A DNA stretch of 64,000 nt from Flavobacterium sp. ASV13 (GTDB lineage: Bacteria > Bacteroidota > Bacteroidia > Flavobacteriales > Flavobacteriaceae): positions 62,001-126,000 of the forward strand of contig NZ_KN050752.1 of assembly GCF_000745775.1 (NCBI RefSeq), read 5' to 3'. Position numbers and translations under genes: made by a program. A model generated the notes under the pieces. It had not been told where the DNA came from. It saw only the letters and a list, made by a program, of their open reading frames with translations, and did no database searches. Positions 43,016 through 51,222 of this stretch are shown one piece after another (the first letter of the stretch is position 1; each line of letters starts with the position of its first letter).

Positions 43016-43160
43016 AATCTCGCAAAGACGCAGAGTCGCAAAGATTTGTTTCATGCAGATTGAGCAGATTTAAGTTAAAATCATTTAAATTCTTTATCCC
43101 GATAGTTATCGGGAGTGGCTAAAATTAAAAAACTTTGCGACTCTGCGACTTTGCGAGATT
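43016..43160. repeat. Inverted CTTTGCGAC-type repeat, long-loop copy with nested hairpin
   Basis: Arms 43016-43043 and 43133-43160 are 28-nt inverted repeats with one mismatch, separated by 89 nt. Inside is a perfect TCCCGATA-GT-TATCGGGA hairpin (43097-43114). The element takes up most of the 366-bp gap between metG and the CDSH-type gene at 43305; the rest of that gap (43162-43304) shows no ORF and only a near-consensus AATCTTTG before the next gene. Confidence 0.85.
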
Positions 43161-43304
43161 ATTTCGGTGCAATACATGAGTTTTTTGTGAATTTCTGTGG
43201 AATTCACCACTAAAATAGAACCAGTTTAAACTAGCATTCACAGTAAAATCTTCAGGATTTATTTCGCAATCTTTGCCCTTCGAAAAAAAACAAAAAACAA
43301 GTTT

Positions 43305-43532
43305 ATGAGCAAGACAAAATTAATTATCAATAAAAACGGATCAATCAAAATTGAAGGTGATTTTGAAATCATGGATCCGGAAGGAACAGTTTACGGATTA
43401 CAAGGAAGACAAGCACTAGGTCTTTGCCGTTGTGGACATTCTGCAAATAAACCATTTTGCGATGGTGCACACCGTAATAATTTCGAACACGATTCAAAGG
43501 CGTTTGATTTGCCTCCAATGAAAACTAACTAA
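43305..43532 (+). CDS. CDGSH-type [2Fe-2S] protein
   Basis: Small iron-sulfur protein of 75 residues with one CDGSH domain. The cluster ligands C41, C43, C52 and H56 are all present in CRCGHSANKPFCDGAH. Single-CDGSH bacterial proteins of this size may act in redox or iron handling. The N-terminal half forms a short beta-rich region (KLIINKNGSIKIEGDF). It has its own terminator and no functional partners nearby. Confidence 0.93.
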   Translation: MSKTKLIINKNGSIKIEGDFEIMDPEGTVYGLQGRQALGLCRCGHSANKPFCDGAHRNNFEHDSKAFDLPPMKTN

Positions 43533-43560
43533 AATTTTTTTAGTTTACAATATCTCGAAA

Positions 43561-43588
43561 CTGCATTCCCTTGAATGCGGTTTTTTTT
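43561..43588 (+). terminator. Terminator of the CDGSH gene
   Basis: CTGCATTC-CCTT-GAATGCGG hairpin followed by eight T residues. Confidence 0.9.
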
Positions 43589-43664
43589 ATGTAGTTTTTT
43601 GAAAAAGTAAGTTATTACTTAGAAAACAATATTACATTTACTGCAACTTAATAATTTCCAAAAA

Positions 43665-44792
43665 ATGAAAAAACTAATAATACCACTATTGTTTTTTGTT
43701 GCAAGTTATGCCCAGACACAAAAAACAGTCTCAAGTGATTGGACTTCTATCAATCAAACAATTGACATTAAAACTTCTGTCAAGAAAAAATTTAGAGTAA
43801 TTGCTTTAGTAAAAGTTGAAACTAATGAGCCAAAAGCCTGGGCAGGGGTGTGGGCGCGTGTTGATACTAAAAATGATGAAGACGGCTTTTTTGACAATAT
43901 GAGGGATAGACCTATAAAATCAAATGAGTGGCAGTCTTATAGGGTTGAAGGAACAATTGATCAAAATAGTAAATCCTTAAATTTTGGAGGTTTGTGTTTG
44001 TATGACGGGAAATTTTATTTTGACAAATTTGAATTGTTTATTGAAAATGACAGAGGTGTTTTTGAACCTGTAAATATTTTAAATTCAAGTTTTGAAACTC
44101 CTGTCAAAAATGAAGAAATTCCAAAATGGACACAAGGGATATCTAATGATGCTGTTGTTAAAGTTAAAGAGTATAAAATTAGTTCTGACAAATCTAGTGT
44201 TGATGGCAAAAGCTGTATTGTAATTGAAGGAAGGGGAATAAAACCAAGATTAGAAGCTAGAATAGGAAATGTAGAAGGTGCTTCGCCGAAAATTGCGGAT
44301 ATGATTTCAATGCTTGAAGATCTTAAGTCGCGCGTTGAACGCACTGTTAAAAACATGAGTCAATATGAAATTGATTACCTTCATGATGCTGAAGCAAACC
44401 GAATAGGTGCTTTGGTTATGCATTTGGCTGCAGCTGAGAAGTATTATCAGGTTTTTACTTTTGAAAATAGAGAATTTAATGAAGAAGAAAAGAAAATGTG
44501 GGGTGCAGCATTAGATCTGGATCAGGCTGGAAGAGAAATAAAAGGGCATGATATTCAGTATTATTTGGATATTTATAATGAAGTAAGAGCAAAAACTATT
44601 TCAGAATTAAAAAAGAGAGATGATGCCTGGTTTACTGAAGTACAAACAAGATATGATTGGACAAATCAGTATTGCTGGTTTCATGTTATGGAACATCAAT
44701 CTAGCCATTTGGGACAAATTTTATTTTTGAAAAAGAGAATTCCGCCTCAACCAGAACCACTTAAACCAATTAAGCAAGAGATTAAGAACTAA
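43665..44792 (+). CDS. Exported DinB-like protein with N-terminal beta-sandwich region
   Basis: A 375-residue protein with a signal peptide (MKKLIIPLLFFVASYAQTQ). The next part (about 20-190) looks like a carbohydrate-binding-type beta-sandwich, with FGGLCLYDGKFYFDKFELF and LNSSFETP. The C-terminal half (about 205-360) is a DinB/YfiT-type helical bundle with metal-ligand histidines H253 and H344xxxH348 in MEHQSSHLGQI. DinB-fold proteins are usually cytoplasmic thiol transferases, so secretion with a sandwich domain is unusual. Function is unknown. A near-consensus -7 (TACATTTA) precedes it. Confidence 0.8.
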   Translation: MKKLIIPLLFFVASYAQTQKTVSSDWTSINQTIDIKTSVKKKFRVIALVKVETNEPKAWAGVWARVDTKNDEDGFFDNMRDRPIKSNEWQSYRVEGTIDQNSKSLNFGGLCLYDGKFYFDKFELFIENDRGVFEPVNILNSSFETPVKNEEIPKWTQGISNDAVVKVKEYKISSDKSSVDGKSCIVIEGRGIKPRLEARIGNVEGASPKIADMISMLEDLKSRVERTVKNMSQYEIDYLHDAEANRIGALVMHLAAAEKYYQVFTFENREFNEEEKKMWGAALDLDQAGREIKGHDIQYYLDIYNEVRAKTISELKKRDDAWFTEVQTRYDWTNQYCWFHVMEHQSSHLGQILFLKKRIPPQPEPLKPIKQEIKN

Positions 44793-44803
44793 ATATTGGA
44801 TAT

Positions 44804-44839
44804 AAAAAAAAAGCTGCATCATTTAATGCAGCTTTTTTT
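44804..44839. terminator. Bidirectional terminator between the DinB-like and 44844 genes
   Basis: AAAAGCTGCAT / ATGCAGCTTTT hairpin with A and T tracts on both sides, between convergent genes. Confidence 0.92.
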
Positions 44840-44843
44840 GTGT

Positions 44844-45578
44844 TTATTTTACTTGAGATAATTCTTTTGGTAATCTATATAAAACAGTTTGAGTATGTAC
44901 TGTGCCTGTTTGGGCGTTTTTTGAAACAGATATAGTTTCAGGAGCTTCAAAAATAAAATCGGATTCTAGTTTGAAAAATTCTTTATGGATAATTTTATCT
45001 GCCGAGAGTTTTGTAGTAGTAGTATCTTTTACATTGTTTATACTTCTTATCGACTGATCTGCATAATCTACGGTTCCTTCGATATAAGAATTCAAATTAT
45101 CGACATTATAAACCCATTCTCCTTTGTCAAGTATGTTTATGGTTTTTGTTTTCCCATCGATGATTAATTCATTTTTGCCAATAGGAACTTCGGTTTTAAT
45201 AAAACTATTTGGGGCGATGGTTTGTGCTGTTTCTGAAGCTATTTTGATTTCTACAGGAGTAGATTTTCCATTGTCAATGTAAAGTGCCGTTCTAAAACTA
45301 GAAGAAACAAGAAAAAATGCGATTACAGCTCCTAGCGGTATAAAGAAATAACTTGATTTTTCTAAATGAAGAGGCATTCCTTCTTCATCTTCATTATCAA
45401 TAACAAATTGTTTTCTACTTTTAAAAATGTAATACAATGCACCAATTACTAAAATTCCATTTATTGGAGCACTTATAAAAGATGGAATTTGATTAAATGA
45501 ACTGTATAATAAGTAATTAAGAATGTAAAATAGGAAAATTGCGACTGCAAGTCTGGTAAGAATTATAATTCGATCCAT
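44844..45578 (-). CDS. Membrane protein of unknown function
   Basis: A 244-residue protein with three hydrophobic segments in its first 110 residues (about 5-27, 35-52, 76-96), then a long beta-rich extracytoplasmic or cytoplasmic C-terminal part. A polar acidic stretch (DNEDEEGMP) separates the second and third helices. I do not recognise the family. It has a good promoter (TTG-N21-TATATTTG) and shares a terminator with the gene opposite. Confidence 0.72.
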   Translation of the reverse strand: MDRIIILTRLAVAIFLFYILNYLLYSSFNQIPSFISAPINGILVIGALYYIFKSRKQFVIDNEDEEGMPLHLEKSSYFFIPLGAVIAFFLVSSSFRTALYIDNGKSTPVEIKIASETAQTIAPNSFIKTEVPIGKNELIIDGKTKTINILDKGEWVYNVDNLNSYIEGTVDYADQSIRSINNVKDTTTTKLSADKIIHKEFFKLESDFIFEAPETISVSKNAQTGTVHTQTVLYRLPKELSQVK

Positions 45579-45625
45579 ATTAAAAGTTGTTAAAAGTAGA
45601 TTATGGGTTAAATGTTAAATTAACC

Positions 45626-45657
45626 CAAATATATTATTTTTATCCATCTTTTAACAA
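45626..45657 (-). promoter_or_regulatory. Promoter of the 44844-45578 gene
   Basis: On the minus strand, TTG (45655-45657), 21 bp, then an exact -7 TATATTTG (45626-45633); start codon 47 bp later. Confidence 0.6.
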
Positions 45658-45700
45658 TTACTGTTTTAATTTGTTGTCAAATTATGTGAATATTTTGTAG

Positions 45701-46603
45701 TTAAATATAAAGCTCGCCTTTCATGGTTATAATCGAAGAACCACCAACTAAAATATCTTCTTCACGGTTCATGACTTCAATCATTGAGGCTTGTTTTAAT
45801 TTTACGCCCTGAAGAATTTTATATTCTTTATCAGATTTAGTGAATTTCTTTTGGGTTAAAAAACCAATTAAAGGTCCAGCCGCCGTTCCTGTCGCCGGAT
45901 CTTCATTAATTCCGATTATTGGATTGAAAAATCTTGTTTCTACTATATGTTCTTGGCCTTCATCTGCAATGGTAAAACAATAAAAACCTTCAAAATTATA
46001 TTCTTTTGATATTTCGATCAAAAGCTGATTATCCGGAACAAAGCTGTTGAGCAAATAACTGTTTTTTATAGGAACCATTAGGTGTGCAACTTCTGTTTTA
46101 ACTATCGTTGGAACAAAAGCATTTACATCTAAATCTTCAATTTTTAAGCCGAGTGCTACGGCAATTCTATAGGTTGGGATTTCCTGTTTAATCACTGCCG
46201 ATTTTTGATGCATTTGAACAACAGGATAAAATGTACTGGTGTCAAAACTTACAGTTAACGGAATTGCAGAATGTTTCATAATTACAAAAGGCTCGCTTTC
46301 GTTTTGTTCGTCAAAAATAGGCATTCCTTTTAGCAGAGCTCCACAGACTGCGCCGAGTAAATTATGTCCTGCGCCGTCGATTTCGATTCCGGTTGGGGTA
46401 AACGAACGAACTATAAGTGCTTTATCTCTTGTAGAATAATAGACAAAAGAGGTTTCGGAATAGCGAAATTCTTTAGAAATATCTTTATAAGTTTCTAATT
46501 TTAAATTGCCGTCTGTAAAAACTACAGAAAGCGGATTTCCTTTATAGCTTTCGTTTGAAAATACATCTAAAACGTAATATTCTAATGCTTTTCTTCCTTC
46601 CAT
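45701..46603 (-). CDS. PhzF family isomerase-like protein
   Basis: A 300-residue protein of the diaminopimelate-epimerase fold. The opening VLDVFSNESYKGNPLSVVF and the catalytic glutamate E50 in RYSETSFVY match PhzF. The GAGHNLLGAV and EDPATGTAAGPLIGFL blocks complete the signature. PhzF itself isomerises an intermediate of phenazine biosynthesis, but no other phenazine genes are near, so the substrate is unknown. Confidence 0.92.
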   Translation of the reverse strand: MEGRKALEYYVLDVFSNESYKGNPLSVVFTDGNLKLETYKDISKEFRYSETSFVYYSTRDKALIVRSFTPTGIEIDGAGHNLLGAVCGALLKGMPIFDEQNESEPFVIMKHSAIPLTVSFDTSTFYPVVQMHQKSAVIKQEIPTYRIAVALGLKIEDLDVNAFVPTIVKTEVAHLMVPIKNSYLLNSFVPDNQLLIEISKEYNFEGFYCFTIADEGQEHIVETRFFNPIIGINEDPATGTAAGPLIGFLTQKKFTKSDKEYKILQGVKLKQASMIEVMNREEDILVGGSSIITMKGELYI

Positions 46604-46666
46604 TCCTTTTTCTTTTTTTTTAGACGGAATAAAGTTACTGTTTATACTATACTAAAGCAATAGGCA

Positions 46667-47224
46667 TTACAACATTCGTTTTCCTTCGGTACTAAATTTT
46701 ATTGCTTTTTCCAATCTCGAAATTCTGGTTTTTTCTTGTTTGGCGCTCATAATCACGTGAATTATTACTTTTCTGTACGATGGTGCCTGATTGCTGAAAT
46801 ATTCCCAAGCTATTTTATTTGCTTTAAATAGTTTTTCGAGTTCCGGATCTAGAACATACGCTTCATTTTCATGGGAATAAATTTGGGATCTTTCGTCAGA
46901 TTTTAATTCGAAAGCTTTAATTCCGGCTTCTTTCATGAGTCCGGCTTTTGTCAATTGTTCGATTTTTTTGATGTTGATTGCACTCCAAATGCTTGACTTT
47001 TTTCTTGGCGTAAATCGGATAGTGTAACTTTCGTCGTCAATAGTTTTTCGGATGCCATCAATCCAACCAAAACAAAGTGCCTGGTCAACAGATTCTGACC
47101 AGGTCATACAAGGTTTTTTGCTTTTTACTTTGTAGAAACCTACTACGAGTTCAGTTTCTGTTTTATGATGCTTTTCTAACCAAGCTCTGAATTTTTCTTG
47201 AGTGGAGAAGAAGGTTGGTTCCAT
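46667..47224 (-). CDS. YdeI/OmpD-associated family protein
   Basis: A 185-residue cytoplasmic protein. Landmarks are WLEKHHKTETELVVGFYKVKS, SVDQALCFGWIDGIRK and RFTPRKKSSIWSAINIKKI, which identify the YdeI-type family. The C-terminal helix pair is basic (RISRLEKAIKF). Some homologues are annotated as bacteriocin-protection or polymyxin-related proteins, but the function is not established. It stands alone, 54 bp before the PrcB-like lipoprotein gene end. Confidence 0.88.
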   Translation of the reverse strand: MEPTFFSTQEKFRAWLEKHHKTETELVVGFYKVKSKKPCMTWSESVDQALCFGWIDGIRKTIDDESYTIRFTPRKKSSIWSAINIKKIEQLTKAGLMKEAGIKAFELKSDERSQIYSHENEAYVLDPELEKLFKANKIAWEYFSNQAPSYRKVIIHVIMSAKQEKTRISRLEKAIKFSTEGKRML

Positions 47225-47278
47225 TTTATTCCGTTATTGTTATTTGTAAAAGTATTATAAATAACAGAAAAAACGCAA

Positions 47279-47728
47279 TTATTTAAAAACCACCTTTTTG
47301 TTTGATTTTGCTATTTTAATGATATGAAATGGCTGTGTAATTACTGAGGTTAGATTGCCTTTGTTTAATTGTTCCACTTTAACTATAATCTGGCTGTTTG
47401 ATTGTGATATCTTGGTGATGTCGATTGAATAACCGCCACTCTTACGCACTTCATCAAAAACAGCGATGATCTGATATTTGCTAAAATCGACAGTTGTGTC
47501 AGGTGAAATATATAAAGCTTGCGTGATGATATTTAATTTTTCTAATAAAGCATTCCAGTCGGTTTGATTTGTGATTACAAGATTTGATTTAGGAATCGTT
47601 CCGGGGTATGCTCCATAAGTGTCTCTTTGGTAAATTGTTGTAAAAGCAACATCTGATCTTTCATCATCGTTATTGCTGCAACTTGCTAATGTCAATGCAA
47701 GGGTTAGAAATAAAATAATCTGTTTCAT
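47279..47728 (-). CDS. PrcB_C-domain lipoprotein
   Basis: A 149-residue lipoprotein; the lipobox is TLASC with C17. The next residues, SNNDDE, are acidic and resemble the lipoprotein export signal that sends Bacteroidota lipoproteins to the cell surface. The C-terminal half has IIAVFDEVRKSGGYSIDI, like the C-terminal domain of PrcB from the dentilisin complex. No serine protease gene lies beside it, so a protease partner is not evident. Confidence 0.8.
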   Translation of the reverse strand: MKQIILFLTLALTLASCSNNDDERSDVAFTTIYQRDTYGAYPGTIPKSNLVITNQTDWNALLEKLNIITQALYISPDTTVDFSKYQIIAVFDEVRKSGGYSIDITKISQSNSQIIVKVEQLNKGNLTSVITQPFHIIKIAKSNKKVVFK

Positions 47729-47859
47729 GGTTTTGGTTTTTAGGTTGAAAATGTAATTGTAATGGTTTACTAATTAAACAGATAGCGTTTTTGTTAAAAG
47801 GTTGCGTATCCATTTTAATCTTTTTGAAAAACATAAAAAATGATTTTTTCTTATGAAAC

Positions 47860-47960
47860 GGGGATTGCGTTAGGGATAGAAGTGGAAAGCCCACAGCCTG
47901 ACGAAGGAAGTGCGAGGACTTGTAACGGATAGCCCGACCCGCCGCGTCGGGAAACGCCCA
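47860..47960. ncRNA. GC-rich, hairpin-rich intergenic element (candidate structured RNA or REP)
   Basis: About 100 bp within a 321-bp gene-free gap, clearly richer in G+C than its surroundings. Three local hairpins are visible: GTGG-AAAGC-CCAC (47882-47894), AAGT-GCGAGG-ACTT (47908-47921) and CCCGAC-7nt-GTCGGG (47933-47951). CGTTA (about 47867) could also pair with TAACG (about 47922). No ORF fits it. The rest of the gap (47729-47859, 47961-48049) shows nothing clear. Confidence 0.5.
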
Positions 47961-48049
47961 AAAAAATATTTTCGAAGCTATTACTATTTATCCGAAATTT
48001 GCAAAACAATTCCTGAATAAAAGGATTTCATAACTAAAGAAGAGAAATC

Positions 48050-48220
48050 ATGGCAAAAGGACCTGAAAAAAATACGAAAAACAAGGCTTTGCATACTAAA
48101 TTGCTGAATAGGAAAAAAGCGAAACTTCGTGAGGAGAAAGAAGCGCAGAAACTTCGCTTGAAGGCGTTAGTTGCAAAAATAAATGAACAGAAGAAAAACG
48201 GCGAATCGGAGAATAAGTAA
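48050..48220 (+). CDS. Small basic protein of unknown function (56 residues)
   Basis: The ORF runs from ATG at 48050 to TAA at 48218-48220. It encodes a highly charged, probably helical protein: MAKGPEKNTKNKALHTKLL at the start, then KLREEKEAQKLRLKALVAKI and a polar end. Nearly a third of the residues are Lys, as expected for a small nucleic-acid or ribosome-associated protein, but this is inference. I recall similar short proteins from other flavobacteria but cannot name a family. Confidence 0.65.
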   Translation: MAKGPEKNTKNKALHTKLLNRKKAKLREEKEAQKLRLKALVAKINEQKKNGESENK

Positions 48221-48272
48221 ATCAAATTGCAGTTTTTCGGTTTTTAGTTTAAACGATACAAAATAATATACA

Positions 48273-48815
48273 ATGGAAGAATTCGGTAGAATAATAGTTT
48301 CAGAAACGGCAATGAATAGTGGTAATGCGCAGGATATTATCAATTCAAATATTTCGGTAATCAATTTAATGCGCGAGGAAAAAGTCGACGATGATTTGAT
48401 TCACGAAGATGCTTTGATGAGTTATTATCTGGATTTTTATACGCAACAATATGCAGCGGGAAATTTTTCGCAGTTTGTTTATAATTCGGGTTGGAATAAG
48501 GAATTGAATGAACTTATTGAAGAAGGTCTTGCTTTAATTGGTGCCGAAAAGCATTTAGAATTGTTTCAGGCGCAATCAAAAAGAGTAAAATTATTGAGTA
48601 GCGTAAAAATTGCTAAATTCTTAAAGGGAAAATTTGAAGGTGTAAATCCGACCAGGGATTTGTTGAATAATAATGCTTTTTTTGAATTGGAAGAAAACCT
48701 GACAGAAATGAATGCGAATTTTCTAAAAAATCATCCTGATTTTGAAGCACTTCCGGTTGATGAAATTTTCTCGGTTCTGGAGGAATTTGTTGGGCATGAG
48801 ATTAAGAGAGCTTAA
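48273..48815 (+). CDS. DMP19/DUF4375-like protein
   Basis: A 180-residue acidic cytoplasmic protein. The segment LMSYYLDFYTQQYAAGNFSQFVYNSG followed by LIEEGLALIGAEKHLELF matches the DUF4375 (DMP19-like) pattern, in pieces. DMP19 is a DNA-mimic protein in Neisseria; whether this homologue mimics DNA is unknown, though it is rich in Glu and Asp. It lies 52 bp after the small basic gene on the same strand, so the two may be co-transcribed. Confidence 0.7.
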   Translation: MEEFGRIIVSETAMNSGNAQDIINSNISVINLMREEKVDDDLIHEDALMSYYLDFYTQQYAAGNFSQFVYNSGWNKELNELIEEGLALIGAEKHLELFQAQSKRVKLLSSVKIAKFLKGKFEGVNPTRDLLNNNAFFELEENLTEMNANFLKNHPDFEALPVDEIFSVLEEFVGHEIKRA

Positions 48816-48827
48816 TTTTTTAGTTAC

Positions 48828-48860
48828 AAAGTTGCAAAGTTAAAAAGATTCAAAGTTTTT
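48828..48860. repeat. Short CAAAG-type periodic repeat
   Basis: Words TTACAAAG, TTGCAAAG, TTAAAAAG, ATTCAAAG, a 8-10 base period of the GGTTCAAAG family. Confidence 0.5.
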
Positions 48861-48941
48861 TTGTTATCAAATTATCTTCTAAATTATTGTATTTCAATTA
48901 ATTGATTTAATTTTAGTTGTTTCTGAAATCTAGAGAATTTT

Positions 48942-49508
48942 ATGGAAGAACTTACACATATCAAATCGGTTATTGGGATTATTTTGGGTTTGGGTTTAAC
49001 ACACTTAATCAAAGGTTCTGTTATTTTTATTCAGCATCCAGGACGAAAGAAAATCTATTTTGTGCACTCCCTCTGGGTGTTTTATGTCTTTTTGCTTCTT
49101 ATTCATTTTTGGTGGTGGGAGTTTAATCTCAAATTAATTCACGAATGGTATTTTGCCGATTATTTCTTTATAATCTGCTATATCTTAATCTATTATTTGC
49201 TTTGCGCGATTTTATATCCCGATGATCTGGTTGATTATACGGGATATGAAGATTATTTTTATTCAAGGAAAAATTGGTTTTTTGCCATCTTGGCGATCAG
49301 TTTTATTGCTGATATGATTGACACGGCGATTAAAGGCGGCGATTATTTTTTGTATAATCAAACGGAATATTACGTTAGGATTATTAGTCATATTTTGCTT
49401 TGTCTGGTGGCGATTAAAATTCATAATAAAGTTTTCCATACTGTTTTGGCAATTTTGTTTATCGTTTATGAGCTCTCTTATATTTTACGATTGTTCAATA
49501 TTGAATAA
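48942..49508 (+). CDS. Small polytopic membrane protein of unknown function
   Basis: A 188-residue protein with about six hydrophobic segments covering most of its length. Conserved-looking polar features are the N-terminal MEELTHIKSVIG and the loop YPDDLVDYTGYEDYFYSRK between the third and fourth helices. I do not recognise the family. It lies upstream of the patatin-like gene on the same strand with an 84-bp gap. Confidence 0.72.
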   Translation: MEELTHIKSVIGIILGLGLTHLIKGSVIFIQHPGRKKIYFVHSLWVFYVFLLLIHFWWWEFNLKLIHEWYFADYFFIICYILIYYLLCAILYPDDLVDYTGYEDYFYSRKNWFFAILAISFIADMIDTAIKGGDYFLYNQTEYYVRIISHILLCLVAIKIHNKVFHTVLAILFIVYELSYILRLFNIE

Positions 49509-49592
49509 AAAAGATTTCAGAATTTCGTTTTCAACTTTATCCATATTCTTGTAAATTCGCTTGTAAGGATTAAGCTTTTTAATAGTTTCAAA

Positions 49593-51143
49593 ATGAGATA
49601 TAAATGCAGTCAGATATTGTTTTTTCTTTTGATGCAAATTGGATTTTCTCAAAACAAAATCAATCTTTTTTCAGAGATCAATTATAATTCGATTCCCGCT
49701 GTTTCTTTAAGCGATTATAAATCGGTACAAGACCGCAGCAGCCAATTGCAAAATCCGAATATTGCTTTAGGAGTTGGGATTTCTGGCGGCGGATCACGCG
49801 CGCAGTTTTTTAGTCTGGGCGTGCTTTTGGGTTTGGAAGAAGTTCAGGAAGATAATTCGAATCGTAATTTTTTGAATGAAATCGATTATTTTTCAACGGT
49901 TTCAGGAGGTTGTTATTCGGCTGGATATTATTTGACAATTCTGAAAAACAAATTGCAATATGATAATTGTACGTTCAATGAATTTTATTTTTCCAAGAAT
50001 GATGCCTATAAATCAGATGTAAATAAATCGGCTACGCTTCTCTCTCTTCTCAATAACAGCCGAAATGAAAAAGGCGAGAAAGTTTCCATGTCGCAACGAT
50101 TAGATTTGGAGGTTTTACAATATGATAGCGCAAATCCGGAAAACGAGAATAAATTCAAAACTCAAATGCTTTTGTCTGACTTTTTTATTCCGAAAGAAAG
50201 CAAGCTAAATCCACAATTGCCTATGATGGTTGCCAACGGCACGGCATATAACAACGGAGAACGTTTTCCTTTTATGCCGCACATTATTCATGCCTTGAAA
50301 ATCAATTCGTCTTTAGCTCCAAATAAAGCAGCGCTTCCGCTTGACGGAAATCAGATCAATAATGGTTATGATTTTCCTCTGACTTATGCTATTACGGCAA
50401 GTTCTGCGTTTCCAGGAGTTCTTCCAAAAACCAAATTCGGAATCAAAAATCAGGAAAAGATTTTATGTGTAATCGATGGCGGCGCGTCAGATAATATGGG
50501 TTATGAAACTTTGATTGAATTGCTCCACAGCGATACTAAAGTGAAAGACAAAAACAAAAAAGCCCTTTTTATTGATTGTTTGGGACCGGGAAAAAAAGCA
50601 CCTTTTATAAACGATGAGAAAATCAAATTGATTTCGTTGTTAGAAACAGCATCTTTATATACGGTTCAAACCCGATATATTACTTTTGAAAGAGATGTTG
50701 AAAATGTTTTGGACAAATATAAAATCCCTACTTCAAATTACCAGATTATTGGTTTTACAACTTTGCGTGATTATCTGTTGACATTAAAAAAAGATCAGGC
50801 ATATGAAGATTTGGTAACACAACTAAAAAATACGGATGATGAAGCTGCAAGCTGGCTTAAGCTTTATGAGGATTTCAGAAATCAGTTAATTGAAAAATTT
50901 GGTTATGATCATTTTAAGAAAGATAAAAATGGTCAACTCTTGCTTTCTAGTTTAGAAAAAGAAACGTTTAAGGATTTTGGAGCCAAAGAACTTTTGATGC
51001 TTTATGAATATACTTCGCACGTTGAAACAAAATTGAAAACAACTCCGGAAGAAAAAGAAATGCTATTATTGGCCGGACGTTTTGCCGCTTTTTTAAAAAC
51101 AAATGAGTTGAAAGAATTGTTGACAGAAGATAAAGGATTGTAA
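49593..51143 (+). CDS. Patatin-like phospholipase family protein
   Basis: A 516-residue protein with a probable signal peptide (ending near IGFSQ). The oxyanion loop is ISGGGSRAQFFSLG. The nucleophile is probably the serine in FSTVSGGCYSAGYY, a relaxed GxSxG as in many bacterial patatin-like proteins, and the second catalytic Asp is in VIDGGASDNMGYE. This gives a Ser-Asp dyad for lipid acyl hydrolysis. The C-terminal third is helical with no clear family. It is probably periplasmic or envelope associated. Confidence 0.88.
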   Translation: MRYKCSQILFFLLMQIGFSQNKINLFSEINYNSIPAVSLSDYKSVQDRSSQLQNPNIALGVGISGGGSRAQFFSLGVLLGLEEVQEDNSNRNFLNEIDYFSTVSGGCYSAGYYLTILKNKLQYDNCTFNEFYFSKNDAYKSDVNKSATLLSLLNNSRNEKGEKVSMSQRLDLEVLQYDSANPENENKFKTQMLLSDFFIPKESKLNPQLPMMVANGTAYNNGERFPFMPHIIHALKINSSLAPNKAALPLDGNQINNGYDFPLTYAITASSAFPGVLPKTKFGIKNQEKILCVIDGGASDNMGYETLIELLHSDTKVKDKNKKALFIDCLGPGKKAPFINDEKIKLISLLETASLYTVQTRYITFERDVENVLDKYKIPTSNYQIIGFTTLRDYLLTLKKDQAYEDLVTQLKNTDDEAASWLKLYEDFRNQLIEKFGYDHFKKDKNGQLLLSSLEKETFKDFGAKELLMLYEYTSHVETKLKTTPEEKEMLLLAGRFAAFLKTNELKELLTEDKGL

Positions 51144-51190
51144 ATATAATCCCGATTAAAAATCTTTCAATAAAAAGTAAAAAGGACAAA

Positions 51191-51222
51191 TGCCCAATTA
51201 AGATTTTACCTTAATTGAGCAT
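51191..51222. terminator. Hairpin overlapping the end of the 51206 lipoprotein gene
   Basis: CAATTAAG (51195-51202) pairs with CTTAATTG (51210-51217), extended by TGC/GCA, between convergent genes. It overlaps the last codons and lacks a strong T tract, so a terminator role is tentative. Confidence 0.4.

Noticed and set aside
47860-47960. tRNA gene in the GC-rich element
   Set aside because: The hairpins do not form a cloverleaf with a 7-bp acceptor stem or a T-loop motif.
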